From CAZFBR01 sp035353495 [NCBI: uncultured bacterium] (GTDB lineage Bacteria; DAOPZR01), in the NCBI GenBank assembly GCA_964517215.1, contig CAZFBR010000046.1, positions 1-19,047 of the forward strand: a stretch of 19,047 nt of DNA. Reading direction: 5' to 3'. Positions 6,270-13,754 of this stretch are shown one piece after another. The notes under the pieces are model-generated. The model was not told where the DNA came from. It saw only the letters and a program-made list of their open reading frames with translations, and searched no databases. Both the position numbers and the translations under genes were made by a program. Numbering within the stretch: position 1 is the stretch's first letter; every line of letters begins with the position of its first letter.

Positions 6270-7817
6270 ATGAAACCGTTGTCTGCGTCCCGGCGTCACG
6301 GACAAACCTATGCGGCGATCGGGCGCATCCTGATGCACGACCTGGCCACCGGTGCGGACCGCCTCTTCTCGCTGCCGGAGTATCTGGCGGTGCTGACCCG
6401 CGCGGTGCAGCGCGGCACCGGCGGCAGTACCGTCGAGGTGGCGATACGGCGCGGCGACAAGCTGTACCGCTGCCGGCGCGCTGCCGGCGGCCGTCTCAGT
6501 CCCGTGCAGCTCCAATCAGGTCCGGTAATGACACCGCCCGGGTGGCCGGCGCGGCCGGCCGTGCGCCTTGCCGGCGGCTGGCGGCTGCACCTGCGTACTG
6601 GCACCCGTTTTGACGGCTATTGCCTGGTCACCGGCTTGCCGCGCGCCCGCTCCGCCGGAACACTGCGCGACTGGCAGAATCTCGCGGAATGGCTGACGGT
6701 GGCCACCGCCATGTTCTGGAAGCGGTTGCTGCTGCGCGAGCGGGTGAAGGAACTTGCCTGCCATAATGCCCTCGCCGGCTGGTCGGCGCAACGCGACCGG
6801 CCGCTCACGCGCCTGCTGCCGGAAGCGGTGCCGCTGATCGCGGCGGCCTGGCTGCATGCCGACCTGGCGGAAGTCGCCATCGAGCTTGACGGCACCCGTT
6901 ACGGCGGCCCGACCCCGCCAGCCGACGCGCTGGCCGCCCCGCTTGTCATCAACGGACAGGAACGCGGGCGGCTGACGGTCAGTTATCGCTCGCCCCAGCT
7001 GGAACTCGATGAAGGCCCGTTTTTGCGCGAGGAGCGTCAGCTGCTCGATACGGTGGCGCGGCAGCTGGCGCTGGTGATCAGCCAGCGCGAGGCGGACGAG
7101 GAGCAGGCCGCCGTGCAGGCGCAGCTGCGGCATGCCGACCGGCTGGCCACCATCGGTCAGCTGGCGGCGGGTGTCGCCCACGAGCTGAATGAGCCGCTGG
7201 GGGCGATTCTGGGCTTTGCCCAGCTCGCCCAGCGCAGCGATGCCACGGTGGAGCAGACCGGGCGCGACCTGCAGCGCATTGTCGAGGCCGCCATTCAGGC
7301 GCGGCAAATCATCAAGAATCTTCTGGTATTCTCCCGGCAAACGCCGGCGGACAAGCACCAGGTCGACCTCAATGAACTGATCAGCCGCGAGCTCACCTTT
7401 GTCGAGCAGCTGGCAGCGCGGCAGCAGGTGCGGCTGGAACGCACGCTTGCCGCCGATCTGCCGGTGCTGCAGGCGGATCCGGTGCAGTTGCGCCAGGTTC
7501 TGGTCAACCTGACAGTTAATGCGCTGCAGGCCATGCCCGATGGCGGGCGGCTGCTGATCGCCACCCGCCGCACCGCCACTGGCGTCACCCTGACCGTCAG
7601 CGACACCGGCTGCGGCATCACCCCGGAGATCCTGCCGCGGATCTTTGATCCGTTTTTCACCACCAAGGAACCGGGCAAGGGCACCGGTCTGGGGTTGCCC
7701 GTGGTCCACGGCATTGTCACCGAGCATGGCGGCAGCATCACTGTCAGCAGCCGGCCGCGCAGCGGCAGCCGGTTCATCGCCACGTTTCCGATCGGCAGCG
7801 GGTGCCGTCATGACTGA
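6270..7817 (+). CDS. soluble sensor histidine kinase
   Basis: This 515-aa kinase has no membrane span, so it senses a cytosolic signal. The N-terminal 270 residues appear to hold two related GAF-like units: compare VEVAIRRGDKLYRC with AEVAIELDGTRYGG, each followed by a helical segment. The kinase core is complete: H-box AAGVAHELNEPLGAILGF with the phospho-accepting His304, N-box LTVNALQAM, G1 box VSDTGCGITPE, F box FDPFFTTKEPG and G2 box GKGTGLGLPVVHG. It overlaps the response regulator gene by 8 bp and is surely its partner. ATG 6270 is chosen because the alternative TTG at 6234 coincides with the -35 box of its promoter and has no ribosome site. The absence of any ribosome site before 6270 fits a leaderless message. 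Confidence 0.9.
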   Translation: MKPLSASRRHGQTYAAIGRILMHDLATGADRLFSLPEYLAVLTRAVQRGTGGSTVEVAIRRGDKLYRCRRAAGGRLSPVQLQSGPVMTPPGWPARPAVRLAGGWRLHLRTGTRFDGYCLVTGLPRARSAGTLRDWQNLAEWLTVATAMFWKRLLLRERVKELACHNALAGWSAQRDRPLTRLLPEAVPLIAAAWLHADLAEVAIELDGTRYGGPTPPADALAAPLVINGQERGRLTVSYRSPQLELDEGPFLREERQLLDTVARQLALVISQREADEEQAAVQAQLRHADRLATIGQLAAGVAHELNEPLGAILGFAQLAQRSDATVEQTGRDLQRIVEAAIQARQIIKNLLVFSRQTPADKHQVDLNELISRELTFVEQLAARQQVRLERTLAADLPVLQADPVQLRQVLVNLTVNALQAMPDGGRLLIATRRTATGVTLTVSDTGCGITPEILPRIFDPFFTTKEPGKGTGLGLPVVHGIVTEHGGSITVSSRPRSGSRFIATFPIGSGCRHD

Positions 7818-9169
7818 CGCTCAGGTCCAGATCCTGGCGGTGGATGACAATGCCACCACCCGCGAGGTCATTCAGCGCCTGCTGCAGGGCGCGGGCTACC
7901 GGGTATTCACCGCAGCGGACATCACGGCGGCGGCAACCTTTCTCAAGACCAATCCCGTCGACCTGGTGATTACCGACTTGAAAATGCCGGGCGGCAGCGG
8001 CCAGGAACTGATCCGGCATGTCCATGAGAATCATCCGGCGACGGCGGTCATGATGATCACCGGCTACCCGTCGATCCCCGGCGCGGTTGACGCGGTCAGG
8101 CAGGGTGCGGAGGAGTATCTGGCCAAACCGTTCACCGATACGGAACTGCTTGCCGCAGTTCACCGCGTCCTGCAGCGGGCGGCGCACCGGCGCGCGGTTG
8201 CTGTCCCGCCGGCGCCGGCGACGGCGGGCGAGCTGCTGGGCGCCTCGCCGGTTATGGCCCGCCTGCGCGCCGCGATCAGCCGGGCAGCGGCCGCGGACGC
8301 CACCGTCCTGATCACCGGGGAAAGCGGCACCGGCAAGGAACTGATCGCCCGGGCCATCCATTACCGGAGCGCGCGCGCCAATGCGCCGTTCATCACCGTC
8401 AATTGCAGCGCCATTCCCGGGGCGCTGCTGGAAAGCGAACTGTTCGGCCACCGTCGCGGCGCCTTCACCGGCGCCCACAGCGACCGGGCCGGGTTCTTCC
8501 GCGCGGCCGAGGGCGGCACGCTGTTCCTTGATGAAATCGGCGACACCCCGCCGGCCATGCAGGCCTCGCTGCTGCGCGTTCTGCAGAACGGCGAGATCGT
8601 CACGATAGGCGACGATCATGCGCAGCATGTCAATGTGCGGGTCATTGCGGCAACCAATCAGCAATTGTCTGCCGCCGATGCCCGCAGGCAGTTCCGGGAA
8701 GATCTGTATTACCGGCTGGCGGTGATCACCCTGGTCGCCCCGCCGCTGCGCAAACGGGGCGACGATGTGCTGCTCCTGGCCACCGGCTTCCTCGCCCGTT
8801 ATGCGCATACCCGCCGGTCGGCCGGCGCCCGCGTTCAGCGACGGCACCATCGCCGCCCTGCGCGACTACGCCTGGCCCGGCAATGTGCGCGAACTGGAGA
8901 ATCTCATGCACCGGCTGGCCGTCATGCATGACCGCGGCTGTATCGAACCGAGTGATCTGCCGGCGCCGATGCGTTTTGCCGTGCGCGAAGTGCCGGGCGG
9001 CTGGCAGCGCACCCTGGCGCAGGTCGAAGCGGAGCATATCGACCGCGTCCTCGCCGGCACCGGCGGCAACCGTTCACAGGCGGCGGCAATTCTCGGCATC
9101 GACCGCAAAACCCTGCGCCTCAAGCTTGCCGCCCGCGCTGCGGAAGCGCGGCCTGATGCCCCGGCTTGA
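7810..9169 (+). pseudogene. NtrC-family sigma-54 response regulator, split by an apparent frameshift
   Basis: Read through one shift, this encodes a typical enhancer-binding regulator of about 452 aa. The receiver domain has acidic residues Asp12/Asp13, phospho-acceptor Asp56 (ITDLKMPG) and the conserved Lys in YLAKPF. The AAA+ domain has Walker A GESGTGKE, the sigma-54 contact loop GAFTGA and Walker B GGTLFLDEIGD. The Fis-type helix-turn-helix ends it (GGNRSQAAAILGIDRKTLRLKL). Reading frame 1 runs from 7810 but loses homology after FLARYAH (near 8805) and stops at 8931; homology resumes in the next frame at PAPAFSDGTIAALRDYAWPGNVRELENL (from about 8825). One extra base, or two missing bases, in the C/G-rich stretch 8808-8830 explains it. 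Everything else is intact, so it is either a sequencing error or a very young inactivation. It overlaps the kinase gene by 8 bp. Confidence 0.85.
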
Positions 9170-10298
9170 CGCGGCGGCGCTGCCGGCATACCGGGCGCTG
9201 CAGCGGCATCTCGATCGTCAGCCGGTCGGTTTTCCCGCCGTGCGCTCGGGGGCCGACCTGCGCCTGCTGGCGCGCCTTTTTACGCCGGACGAAGCACGTC
9301 TGGCGCTGTTCCTGACCAGCATGCCGCAAAGCACGGCCGCCCTCGCTGCCGCTGCTGCGGCTGAGTTTACGTCCGCACAGGCGGCCGCGCTGCTCGCGGC
9401 CATGCTGCAGCGGGGGAGTATCGGCTGGAAGCAGCGTGACGGGGAGGACTGCTGGCACCTGCTGCCGCTGGTGGTGGGGATGTACGAGGGGCAGGACGGC
9501 AAACCGTCGCGTGCCTACCTCCGCGATGCCGGCGCCTATCTGCGCGCGCCGGCGTACGGGATATCCTTCATCGCGGTGCGGCCGTCGCAGATGCGCACCA
9601 TTCCGGTCAACAGCGCGGTCACGGCGGAGCATGCGGTGGCGACGTATGACCAGCTTGACGCGTTGGTGGCCGCGGCGCGGGAACCGATCGTGGTGCTGCC
9701 GTGCATCTGCCGCGCCGCCAGCCGCACGCGCGGCACGACCTGCACGGTGACGGCACGAGAGGAAACCTGCATTGCGTTCGGCGATGCGGCGGCGGCGGTG
9801 CTGCGGCGGGGGAACGGCCGGCGGATAACGCGTGCTGAAGCGCTGGCGATCTTCCGGGAGAATGAACAGGACGGGTTGGTGCTGCAGCCGGCCAACGCGC
9901 GGCGGCCGGAGTTCATCTGCTCCTGCTGCGGCTGCTGCTGCGGCATGCTGGCGGTGCACAAACTGCTGCCGCGCCCGCTCGATTTCTGGACAACCAGCCA
10001 CCAACTGGTCGTGACCGCCGCCCGCTGCACCGGCTGCGGGCGCTGCCGCAGCCGGTGTCAGGTCGGCGCGCTGACGCTGGCAGGGGGGATGGTCAGGATT
10101 GACCGTCGGCGCTGCCTCGGCTGCGGGCTGTGTGTGGGACATTGCCCGACCGCGGCCCTGCGGCTGACGCCCCGCCCGGCGGCAGCGGTGCCGCCGGCGG
10201 ACGACGAGGCATTGACCGCCGCAATTGCCGCCAACAAGCGCGGCTGGCCGGCACGGTTGCTGATGCTGGCGAAACTCGCGCTCCGCCTGCCCCAATAG
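9156..10298 (+). CDS. ferredoxin-type 4Fe-4S protein with extra cysteine clusters
   Basis: This 380-aa protein ends with two 4Fe-4S ferredoxin motifs, CTGCGRCRSRC and CLGCGLCVGHCP, each CxxCxxCxxxC. Before them lies an unusual cluster, ICSCCGCCCG, and further upstream PCICRAASRTRGTTC, so more metal sites are likely. The N-terminal 170 residues resemble a small winged-helix or helical module (LARLFTPDEARLALFLTSM, AAALLAAMLQRGSIGWK). Together this is the layout of soluble Fe-S proteins found next to redox enzymes and regulators in anaerobes; the partner is unknown. ATG 9156 lies within the last codons of the response regulator (14-bp overlap), with GGAAG at 9142-9146. The overlap ties it to the two-component pair, perhaps as a redox sensor or electron carrier, which is inference. 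Confidence 0.85.
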   Translation: MPRLDAAALPAYRALQRHLDRQPVGFPAVRSGADLRLLARLFTPDEARLALFLTSMPQSTAALAAAAAAEFTSAQAAALLAAMLQRGSIGWKQRDGEDCWHLLPLVVGMYEGQDGKPSRAYLRDAGAYLRAPAYGISFIAVRPSQMRTIPVNSAVTAEHAVATYDQLDALVAAAREPIVVLPCICRAASRTRGTTCTVTAREETCIAFGDAAAAVLRRGNGRRITRAEALAIFRENEQDGLVLQPANARRPEFICSCCGCCCGMLAVHKLLPRPLDFWTTSHQLVVTAARCTGCGRCRSRCQVGALTLAGGMVRIDRRRCLGCGLCVGHCPTAALRLTPRPAAAVPPADDEALTAAIAANKRGWPARLLMLAKLALRLPQ

Positions 10299-10343
10299 TT
10301 CGTCCCGGCACCGCCTGCCCGTCGCGGACTGTTTTTTCGCAAC

Positions 10344-10372
10344 TTGACAGTATGCTGCGCACCTGTTATATT
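10344..10372 (+). promoter_or_regulatory. strong sigma-70 promoter with flanking direct repeats
   Basis: A perfect TTGACA -35 (10344-10349), a 17-bp spacer and TATATT -10 (10367-10372) with TGT extension. The octamer TGCGCACC occurs at 10356-10363 and again at 10374-10381, bracketing the -10 box with 18-bp periodicity, so an operator here is possible. It drives the methyltransferase and radical SAM genes. Confidence 0.75.
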
Positions 10373-10404
10373 TTGCGCACCATCGACGGGAAAATGGAGT
10401 TCTG

Positions 10405-11055
10405 ATGAAGAGTGACCCTGAAACGCTGACCATGGCCACGCCCGCTGCGGCCGCGCCATTGCGGGCGTTCAACAACGCCTGGTACCGAGTCGGACTTGCG
10501 TTCAAGCTGAAGGTGATGCGTGAAACGCTGGCCGCGATCAGTTGGTCAGGCGGACGGGTGCTTGATGTCGGTTGCGGGGCGGGCGATCTGAGCGTGCTCT
10601 TTGACCGCGCCACCTATACCGGGATTGATATCACCACGGACGGCATCGCCCATGCGCGCGCGCGCTATGCGGGGGATTTCCGCGTTGCCAACCTGCTGCA
10701 GGCGGACCTGGCGCCGGCCTCGTTTGACCTGGTGCTGCTCAGTTCCGTGGTGCATCATATCGATGATGCGACCGCAGCGGACTATCTTGCCCGCATCCGG
10801 ACGCTGCTGGCGCCCGGCGGCCGGGCGATTATATTCGAACCCGTGCGACCGGCAGCCATCAAAGCGCGCTGGTACAATTTTGTCCTGGATTTCATGTGCT
10901 CGATTGACCGCGGCAAATTTGTCCGGCAGCTCGCCGGCTACCGCCAGCTGCTGGCGGAGTGGACGGTCGTGCGCGAGCAGATCTACTGCGCCTCCAGCGT
11001 GGTGGTCTATTATGATTTCGTGGTGCTGGTGCTGCAACCGACGGCGGAAAAGTGA
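10405..11055 (+). CDS. class I SAM-dependent methyltransferase
   Basis: The 216-aa protein has the Rossmann-fold methyltransferase signature: motif I VLDVGCGAGD (residues 52-61), the acidic residue at the end of strand 2 (YTGIDITTDGIAHAR), QADLAPASFDLVLLSSVVHHI for motifs II/III, and LLAPGGRAIIFEP. The C-terminal part carries a more hydrophobic stretch (WYNFVLDFMCSIDRG, VVVYYDFVVLVLQ). The acceptor is unknown. ATG 10405 has GGAG (10396-10399) at 5 nt. The radical SAM gene follows after 4 bp, so the two are cotranscribed and may modify the same peptide, lipid or cofactor. Confidence 0.88.
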   Translation: MKSDPETLTMATPAAAAPLRAFNNAWYRVGLAFKLKVMRETLAAISWSGGRVLDVGCGAGDLSVLFDRATYTGIDITTDGIAHARARYAGDFRVANLLQADLAPASFDLVLLSSVVHHIDDATAADYLARIRTLLAPGGRAIIFEPVRPAAIKARWYNFVLDFMCSIDRGKFVRQLAGYRQLLAEWTVVREQIYCASSVVVYYDFVVLVLQPTAEK

Positions 11056-11059
11056 CGGC

Positions 11060-11998
11060 ATGAAAAATTCCGTCATAGATGTGGGGCGGCTGCTGCAACA
11101 GCGCAGCGTCATGCGGGCCGTTCGCATCCGTTTCCCTGATTTCTCCTCGTTTGCTGCCGGAACGCTCAATTATCTTGCCTACCGCCTGCGCCTGCCGGTC
11201 AGCTATCGCATGAGCAAGATCTCGGTCGAGTCATGTTCCCTGTGCAACATGACCTGTCCGCACTGCTACGTGCACAAGGAGACCGCAGGTTCGGTCGAGC
11301 ATGCGCGCAAGGTCATGTCGCTGGAGCTGTTCGCCACCATCCTCGGCAAGCTCCGTCCCCGCACGGTTGACTGGCTGTGCTTCAACTGCTGGGGCGAGCC
11401 GCTGATGAACCGCCAGCTGCCCGAGATGATCAGGCTGGCCGCCGACCGCGGCTTTAAAACCATGTTCTACAGCAATGGCCTGCTGCTGGACGAGGCGATG
11501 GTCAGCCGGCTCATCGATGCCGGGTTGCGCCGCCTGGTGGTCTCGATGGACGGCACCGGCGAGGTCTATGAGGCCATTCGCGCCACTTCCTACGATGCAC
11601 TGGCCGCGCGGCTGCACGCGGCTGTCCGTATCCGCAACGAGCGCCGGGCGAACCTGACCATCGAATTGAACTGCATTCGCAGCGCGCGGACCATCCCCGT
11701 CATTCCCGAACTGCTGCGCCAGTGGTCGGGGGTGGTGGATAACGTCCAGTTTTTCACCGAGATGCTCACGGACGGAAAACGGCAGGAGCCGTGCATCCAT
11801 CTGTGGATGGGGCACGTCAGCATCTTCGCCGACGGACAGGTCAACCTGTGCGGATTCGACTACGACGGCGAGTTCAATCTCGGGCATATCAGCGAAGTTG
11901 ATCTCGCCACCCTGTGGAACAGCCCCAAGCTGCGGGAGATGCGCCGCAAGCATGCCCGCGGGATCTTCCCCGGCCTGTGCGGCCGCTGCCAGCCGTAG
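11060..11998 (+). CDS. radical SAM protein with SPASM-like C-terminus
   Basis: The 312-aa enzyme has the radical SAM 4Fe-4S motif CxxxCxxC at Cys62, Cys66 and Cys69 (CNMTCPHCY), followed by the SAM-binding elements CFNCWGEPLMN, FYSNGLLLD and VVSMDGTGEVY. The C-terminal 80 residues resemble a shortened SPASM region: CIHLWMGHVSIFADGQVNLC, then GHISEVDLATLWNSPKLREMR and a terminal CGRC. This is the layout of enzymes that modify peptides or small molecules using an auxiliary cluster. An extra cysteine (Cys59) sits just before the motif. The N-terminal 50 residues are basic with a short hydrophobic segment. It follows the methyltransferase by 4 bp. No obvious short precursor peptide lies in the 80 bp after it, so a ribosomal-peptide substrate is not supported here. 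Confidence 0.87.
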   Translation: MKNSVIDVGRLLQQRSVMRAVRIRFPDFSSFAAGTLNYLAYRLRLPVSYRMSKISVESCSLCNMTCPHCYVHKETAGSVEHARKVMSLELFATILGKLRPRTVDWLCFNCWGEPLMNRQLPEMIRLAADRGFKTMFYSNGLLLDEAMVSRLIDAGLRRLVVSMDGTGEVYEAIRATSYDALAARLHAAVRIRNERRANLTIELNCIRSARTIPVIPELLRQWSGVVDNVQFFTEMLTDGKRQEPCIHLWMGHVSIFADGQVNLCGFDYDGEFNLGHISEVDLATLWNSPKLREMRRKHARGIFPGLCGRCQP

Positions 11999-12000
11999 AA

Positions 12001-12055
12001 CCTCACCGACAGCCAGTAACCGTATCGTGGTGAGGGCGGATGCGCCCCCGCATCC
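12001..12055. terminator. inverted repeats between convergent genes, probable bidirectional terminator
   Basis: Two hairpins fill the short gap between the radical SAM stop and the ettA remnant: CCTCACC (12001-12007) pairs with GGTGAGG (12029-12035), and GGATGC-6 nt-GCATCC (12038-12055) forms a compact stem. Neither has a good T-run, so termination strength is uncertain. Confidence 0.45.
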
Positions 12056-12079
12056 CGTTCCTCCCGGTACAGGTGGTGC

Positions 12080-12250
12080 TCAGCGGGTCCGCTTGCGGTA
12101 CTTGATCCGGTGCGGACCGGCGGCTGCGCCGAGGCGGCGCTTGCGGTCCTCCTCGTAATCGGTGAAGTTCCCCTCGTGCCACACCCAGGTGCTGCCGCTT
12201 GCGCAGGCGAGGATGTGGGTGCAGACGCGGTCGAGGAACCAGCGGTCGTG
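12080..12250 (-). pseudogene. ettA: 3' remnant of ettA (ABC-F translational throttle protein)
   Basis: Only the last 56 codons survive. They read HDRWFLDRVCTHILAC, then VWHEGNFTDYEEDRKRRLG and PHRIKYRK before the stop, which is the diagnostic C-terminus of EttA, a roughly 555-aa ATPase that gates the first peptide bond on the ribosome. Family resemblance stops abruptly at the His of the switch motif SHDRWF: the codons upstream (LTLRR) do not fit. No ABC ATPase core is present in the window. The break coincides with the distal end of the cassette array. Either the array displaced the 5' part of ettA, or the remainder lies beyond the array. Confidence 0.85.
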
Positions 12251-12253
12251 GCG

Positions 12254-12310
12254 ACGCAACGTCAGGCGCTTTCTGTTGATCGCGTCTTTGGCTGGAATGC
12301 CGGGTTATGT
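12254..12310 (-). repeat. degenerate distal cassette end (attC remnant) at the ettA junction
   Basis: The last cassette should close with ACATAAC, because it begins with TTATGT at 13187-13192; exactly this heptamer occurs as the complement of 12304-12310 and contains the peptidase stop codon. A GTTGCGT heptamer (complement of 12254-12260) could be the other end. The interior lacks the conserved AACGATTAGCG and GCGAAGTT arms and does not fold symmetrically, so the site is probably non-functional or chimeric. Confidence 0.5.
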
Positions 12311-13156
12311 TTTCCGTGCGACTTCGGCTGCACGTTTCCTGAAATCCAGCAGGAAGTCGTCGAAATCAATCCCGTAAACTTCCAGGAAAACCCGCTCATG
12401 GTCAAACGCGGAACATAGATTTTTGGTGTATCGCATAAATTTCTGTTTTCCATAAGTGGCGATAAGATCATCGACAATGCAGCCGAATTCGGAATAGACA
12501 AAAGCGATTGGATAGTTCACGTTCAGGAATGCTTCATTTTCTCTTGCGGTTGAGTAATCCCGTGGGTCCATGAAATTGCCTTGCCGGATATAGCCGTACG
12601 TTTCTTCTTTTCCGGGGTACCAAGAAGTGCCCATCTGATCTGCATGATACATCGCAATTCCCTCCAGGAGCCATCGCGGAAAATACACATATGCATTGAG
12701 GGTTCCCATGTGCTGGTAAAGGAGAGTATGGGATAGCTCATGCTTGAGGTATATTTCCAGGGAAAGCTTGCCCTCGTGTGCCTCGTTAAGCGCCCATGGA
12801 GAAATCACCAAACCACCGTTCGGATAGGCACAGAATCTGGCCTTGGTTGTTGAACGGCTCAGGTAATCTTCGTTGTCACGAAAAATATAGATTGCGGGTT
12901 TTTCGCGGAACCTCAATTCATGTGACGCCGCCACTGCAGGCGGGTATGCATCGAAAGCCGCATAGCTGTCGAACCTGGCGCCGTGCTGCACATAGATGAT
13001 TGTGTGTGACAGTTCGTGCCGCGAGAAACCTAACTTCACCGGGGAGTAGACGAACAGTTTTCCCCAGAGAAATTGATACAGCAGGGATCCGAGGACCACG
13101 ATAAGCAAAGCAACAATCAACGCGAATGTTGCTTTTCCTTTCTTGATACTACGCAT
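12305..13156 (-). CDS. membrane-anchored zinc metallopeptidase (gluzincin, HExxH)
   Basis: The 283-aa product starts with a positively charged tail and one membrane span (residues 9-30, FALIVALLIVVLGSLLYQFL), so it is probably an anchored periplasmic protein. The catalytic motif is HELSH at residues 139-143, followed about 22 residues later by WLLEGIAMY (Glu165 as third zinc ligand), the arrangement of gluzincins of the peptidase MA type. A second HELSH occurs at 47-51 just after the membrane span. ATG 13156 is preferred over upstream ATGs because AAGGA lies directly before it (complement of 13157-13166). The stop codon TAA is part of the ACATAAC heptamer of its cassette end. This is the oldest (most distal) cassette of the array. 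Confidence 0.72.
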   Translation of the reverse strand: MRSIKKGKATFALIVALLIVVLGSLLYQFLWGKLFVYSPVKLGFSRHELSHTIIYVQHGARFDSYAAFDAYPPAVAASHELRFREKPAIYIFRDNEDYLSRSTTKARFCAYPNGGLVISPWALNEAHEGKLSLEIYLKHELSHTLLYQHMGTLNAYVYFPRWLLEGIAMYHADQMGTSWYPGKEETYGYIRQGNFMDPRDYSTARENEAFLNVNYPIAFVYSEFGCIVDDLIATYGKQKFMRYTKNLCSAFDHERVFLEVYGIDFDDFLLDFRKRAAEVARKT

Positions 13157-13185
13157 GTTTTCCTTTAACGATCCGTACATGAGTG

Positions 13186-13251
13186 ACATAACGATTAGCG
13201 TCTGGTGGGCGCACGGTTGTTATTCTCGCCCGCTGCCGCGCGAAGTTAGGC
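13186..13251 (-). repeat. attC site A
   Basis: Boundary heptamers GCCTAAC (complement of 13245-13251) and GTTATGT (complement of 13186-13192) enclose the conserved arms and a GC-rich core (GGGCGC / GCCCGC). It belongs to the cassette of the 136-aa gene on its right. Core sequence resembles sites B and I. Confidence 0.85.
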
Positions 13252-13255
13252 ATGA

Positions 13256-13666
13256 TTATCTTTTCTTCCTCGATCGCTTCTTGAGGATCTCAGGTTGCGA
13301 CTTTTCTGCGGCAGTAATTGCCAACAGCCGGCTGACAAATCTATTTGCCTTCTCTCGATAGTTGTATATCCAGAGCGGCATCAGGTTCTTGATCGTTTCG
13401 TCGTCATACCACGCTCTGAATAGAGGCAGATCTTCTGAATGTTCCACGACGTGCTCTATGAAGGCACACGAGACAGCCTTCAAAACATCGCCGCCCTGGT
13501 CTAGGCACCATCTAGAGTAATGGAGAATGTGAAGTTTAGTGGGAATAGACGCATCATGCCAAACGAGTTCCAGTTCAACCCAACATGACATGGAGTCCTT
13601 AGCCCGACGGATTATCTCTGCGCATTCGGGCACCAACCGCAATCCTGTTTCTTTCCACTTTGTCAT
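13256..13666 (-). CDS. cassette-encoded protein of unknown function
   Basis: I do not recognise this 136-aa protein. It is soluble, tryptophan- and cysteine-containing, apparently mainly helical (SCWVELELVWHD, YSRWCLDQGGDVLKAV, FIEHVVEHSEDLPLFRAWYDDETIKNL) and ends in a strongly basic tail (EILKKRSRKKR). ATG 13666 has AGGA about 7 nt upstream and lies 11 nt from attC B, a normal distance for a cassette gene. The stop is 5 bp from attC A. Confidence 0.7.
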   Translation of the reverse strand: MTKWKETGLRLVPECAEIIRRAKDSMSCWVELELVWHDASIPTKLHILHYSRWCLDQGGDVLKAVSCAFIEHVVEHSEDLPLFRAWYDDETIKNLMPLWIYNYREKANRFVSRLLAITAAEKSQPEILKKRSRKKR

Positions 13667-13676
13667 TGTCTTTCCT

Positions 13677-13739
13677 GCCTAACGATTAGCTTTCTGCGGG
13701 CGCTGATTCAGTTGCGCCCGCAGCGGCGCGAAGTTGGCC
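13677..13739 (-). repeat. attC site B
   Basis: Heptamers GCCTAAC on the plus strand (13677-13683) and GTTGGCC (13733-13739) bound the site, with the arms AACGATTAGC and GCGAAGTT and an inverted core TGCGGGCGC / GCGCCCGCA. It closes the cassette of the secretin-like gene. Confidence 0.87.
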
Positions 13740-13754
13740 GGTTTGCTTTTGCCA

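Noticed and set aside
8931-8931. The stop here as the natural end of a shorter receiver-AAA+ regulator
   Set aside because: The WPGNVRELENL segment and helix-turn-helix resume in the next frame immediately afterwards, so it is a frameshift product.
10300-10340. Intrinsic terminator after the Fe-S gene (short GTCC/GGAC pairing before a T-run)
   Set aside because: The stem is only four paired bases around a long unpaired loop; not convincing.
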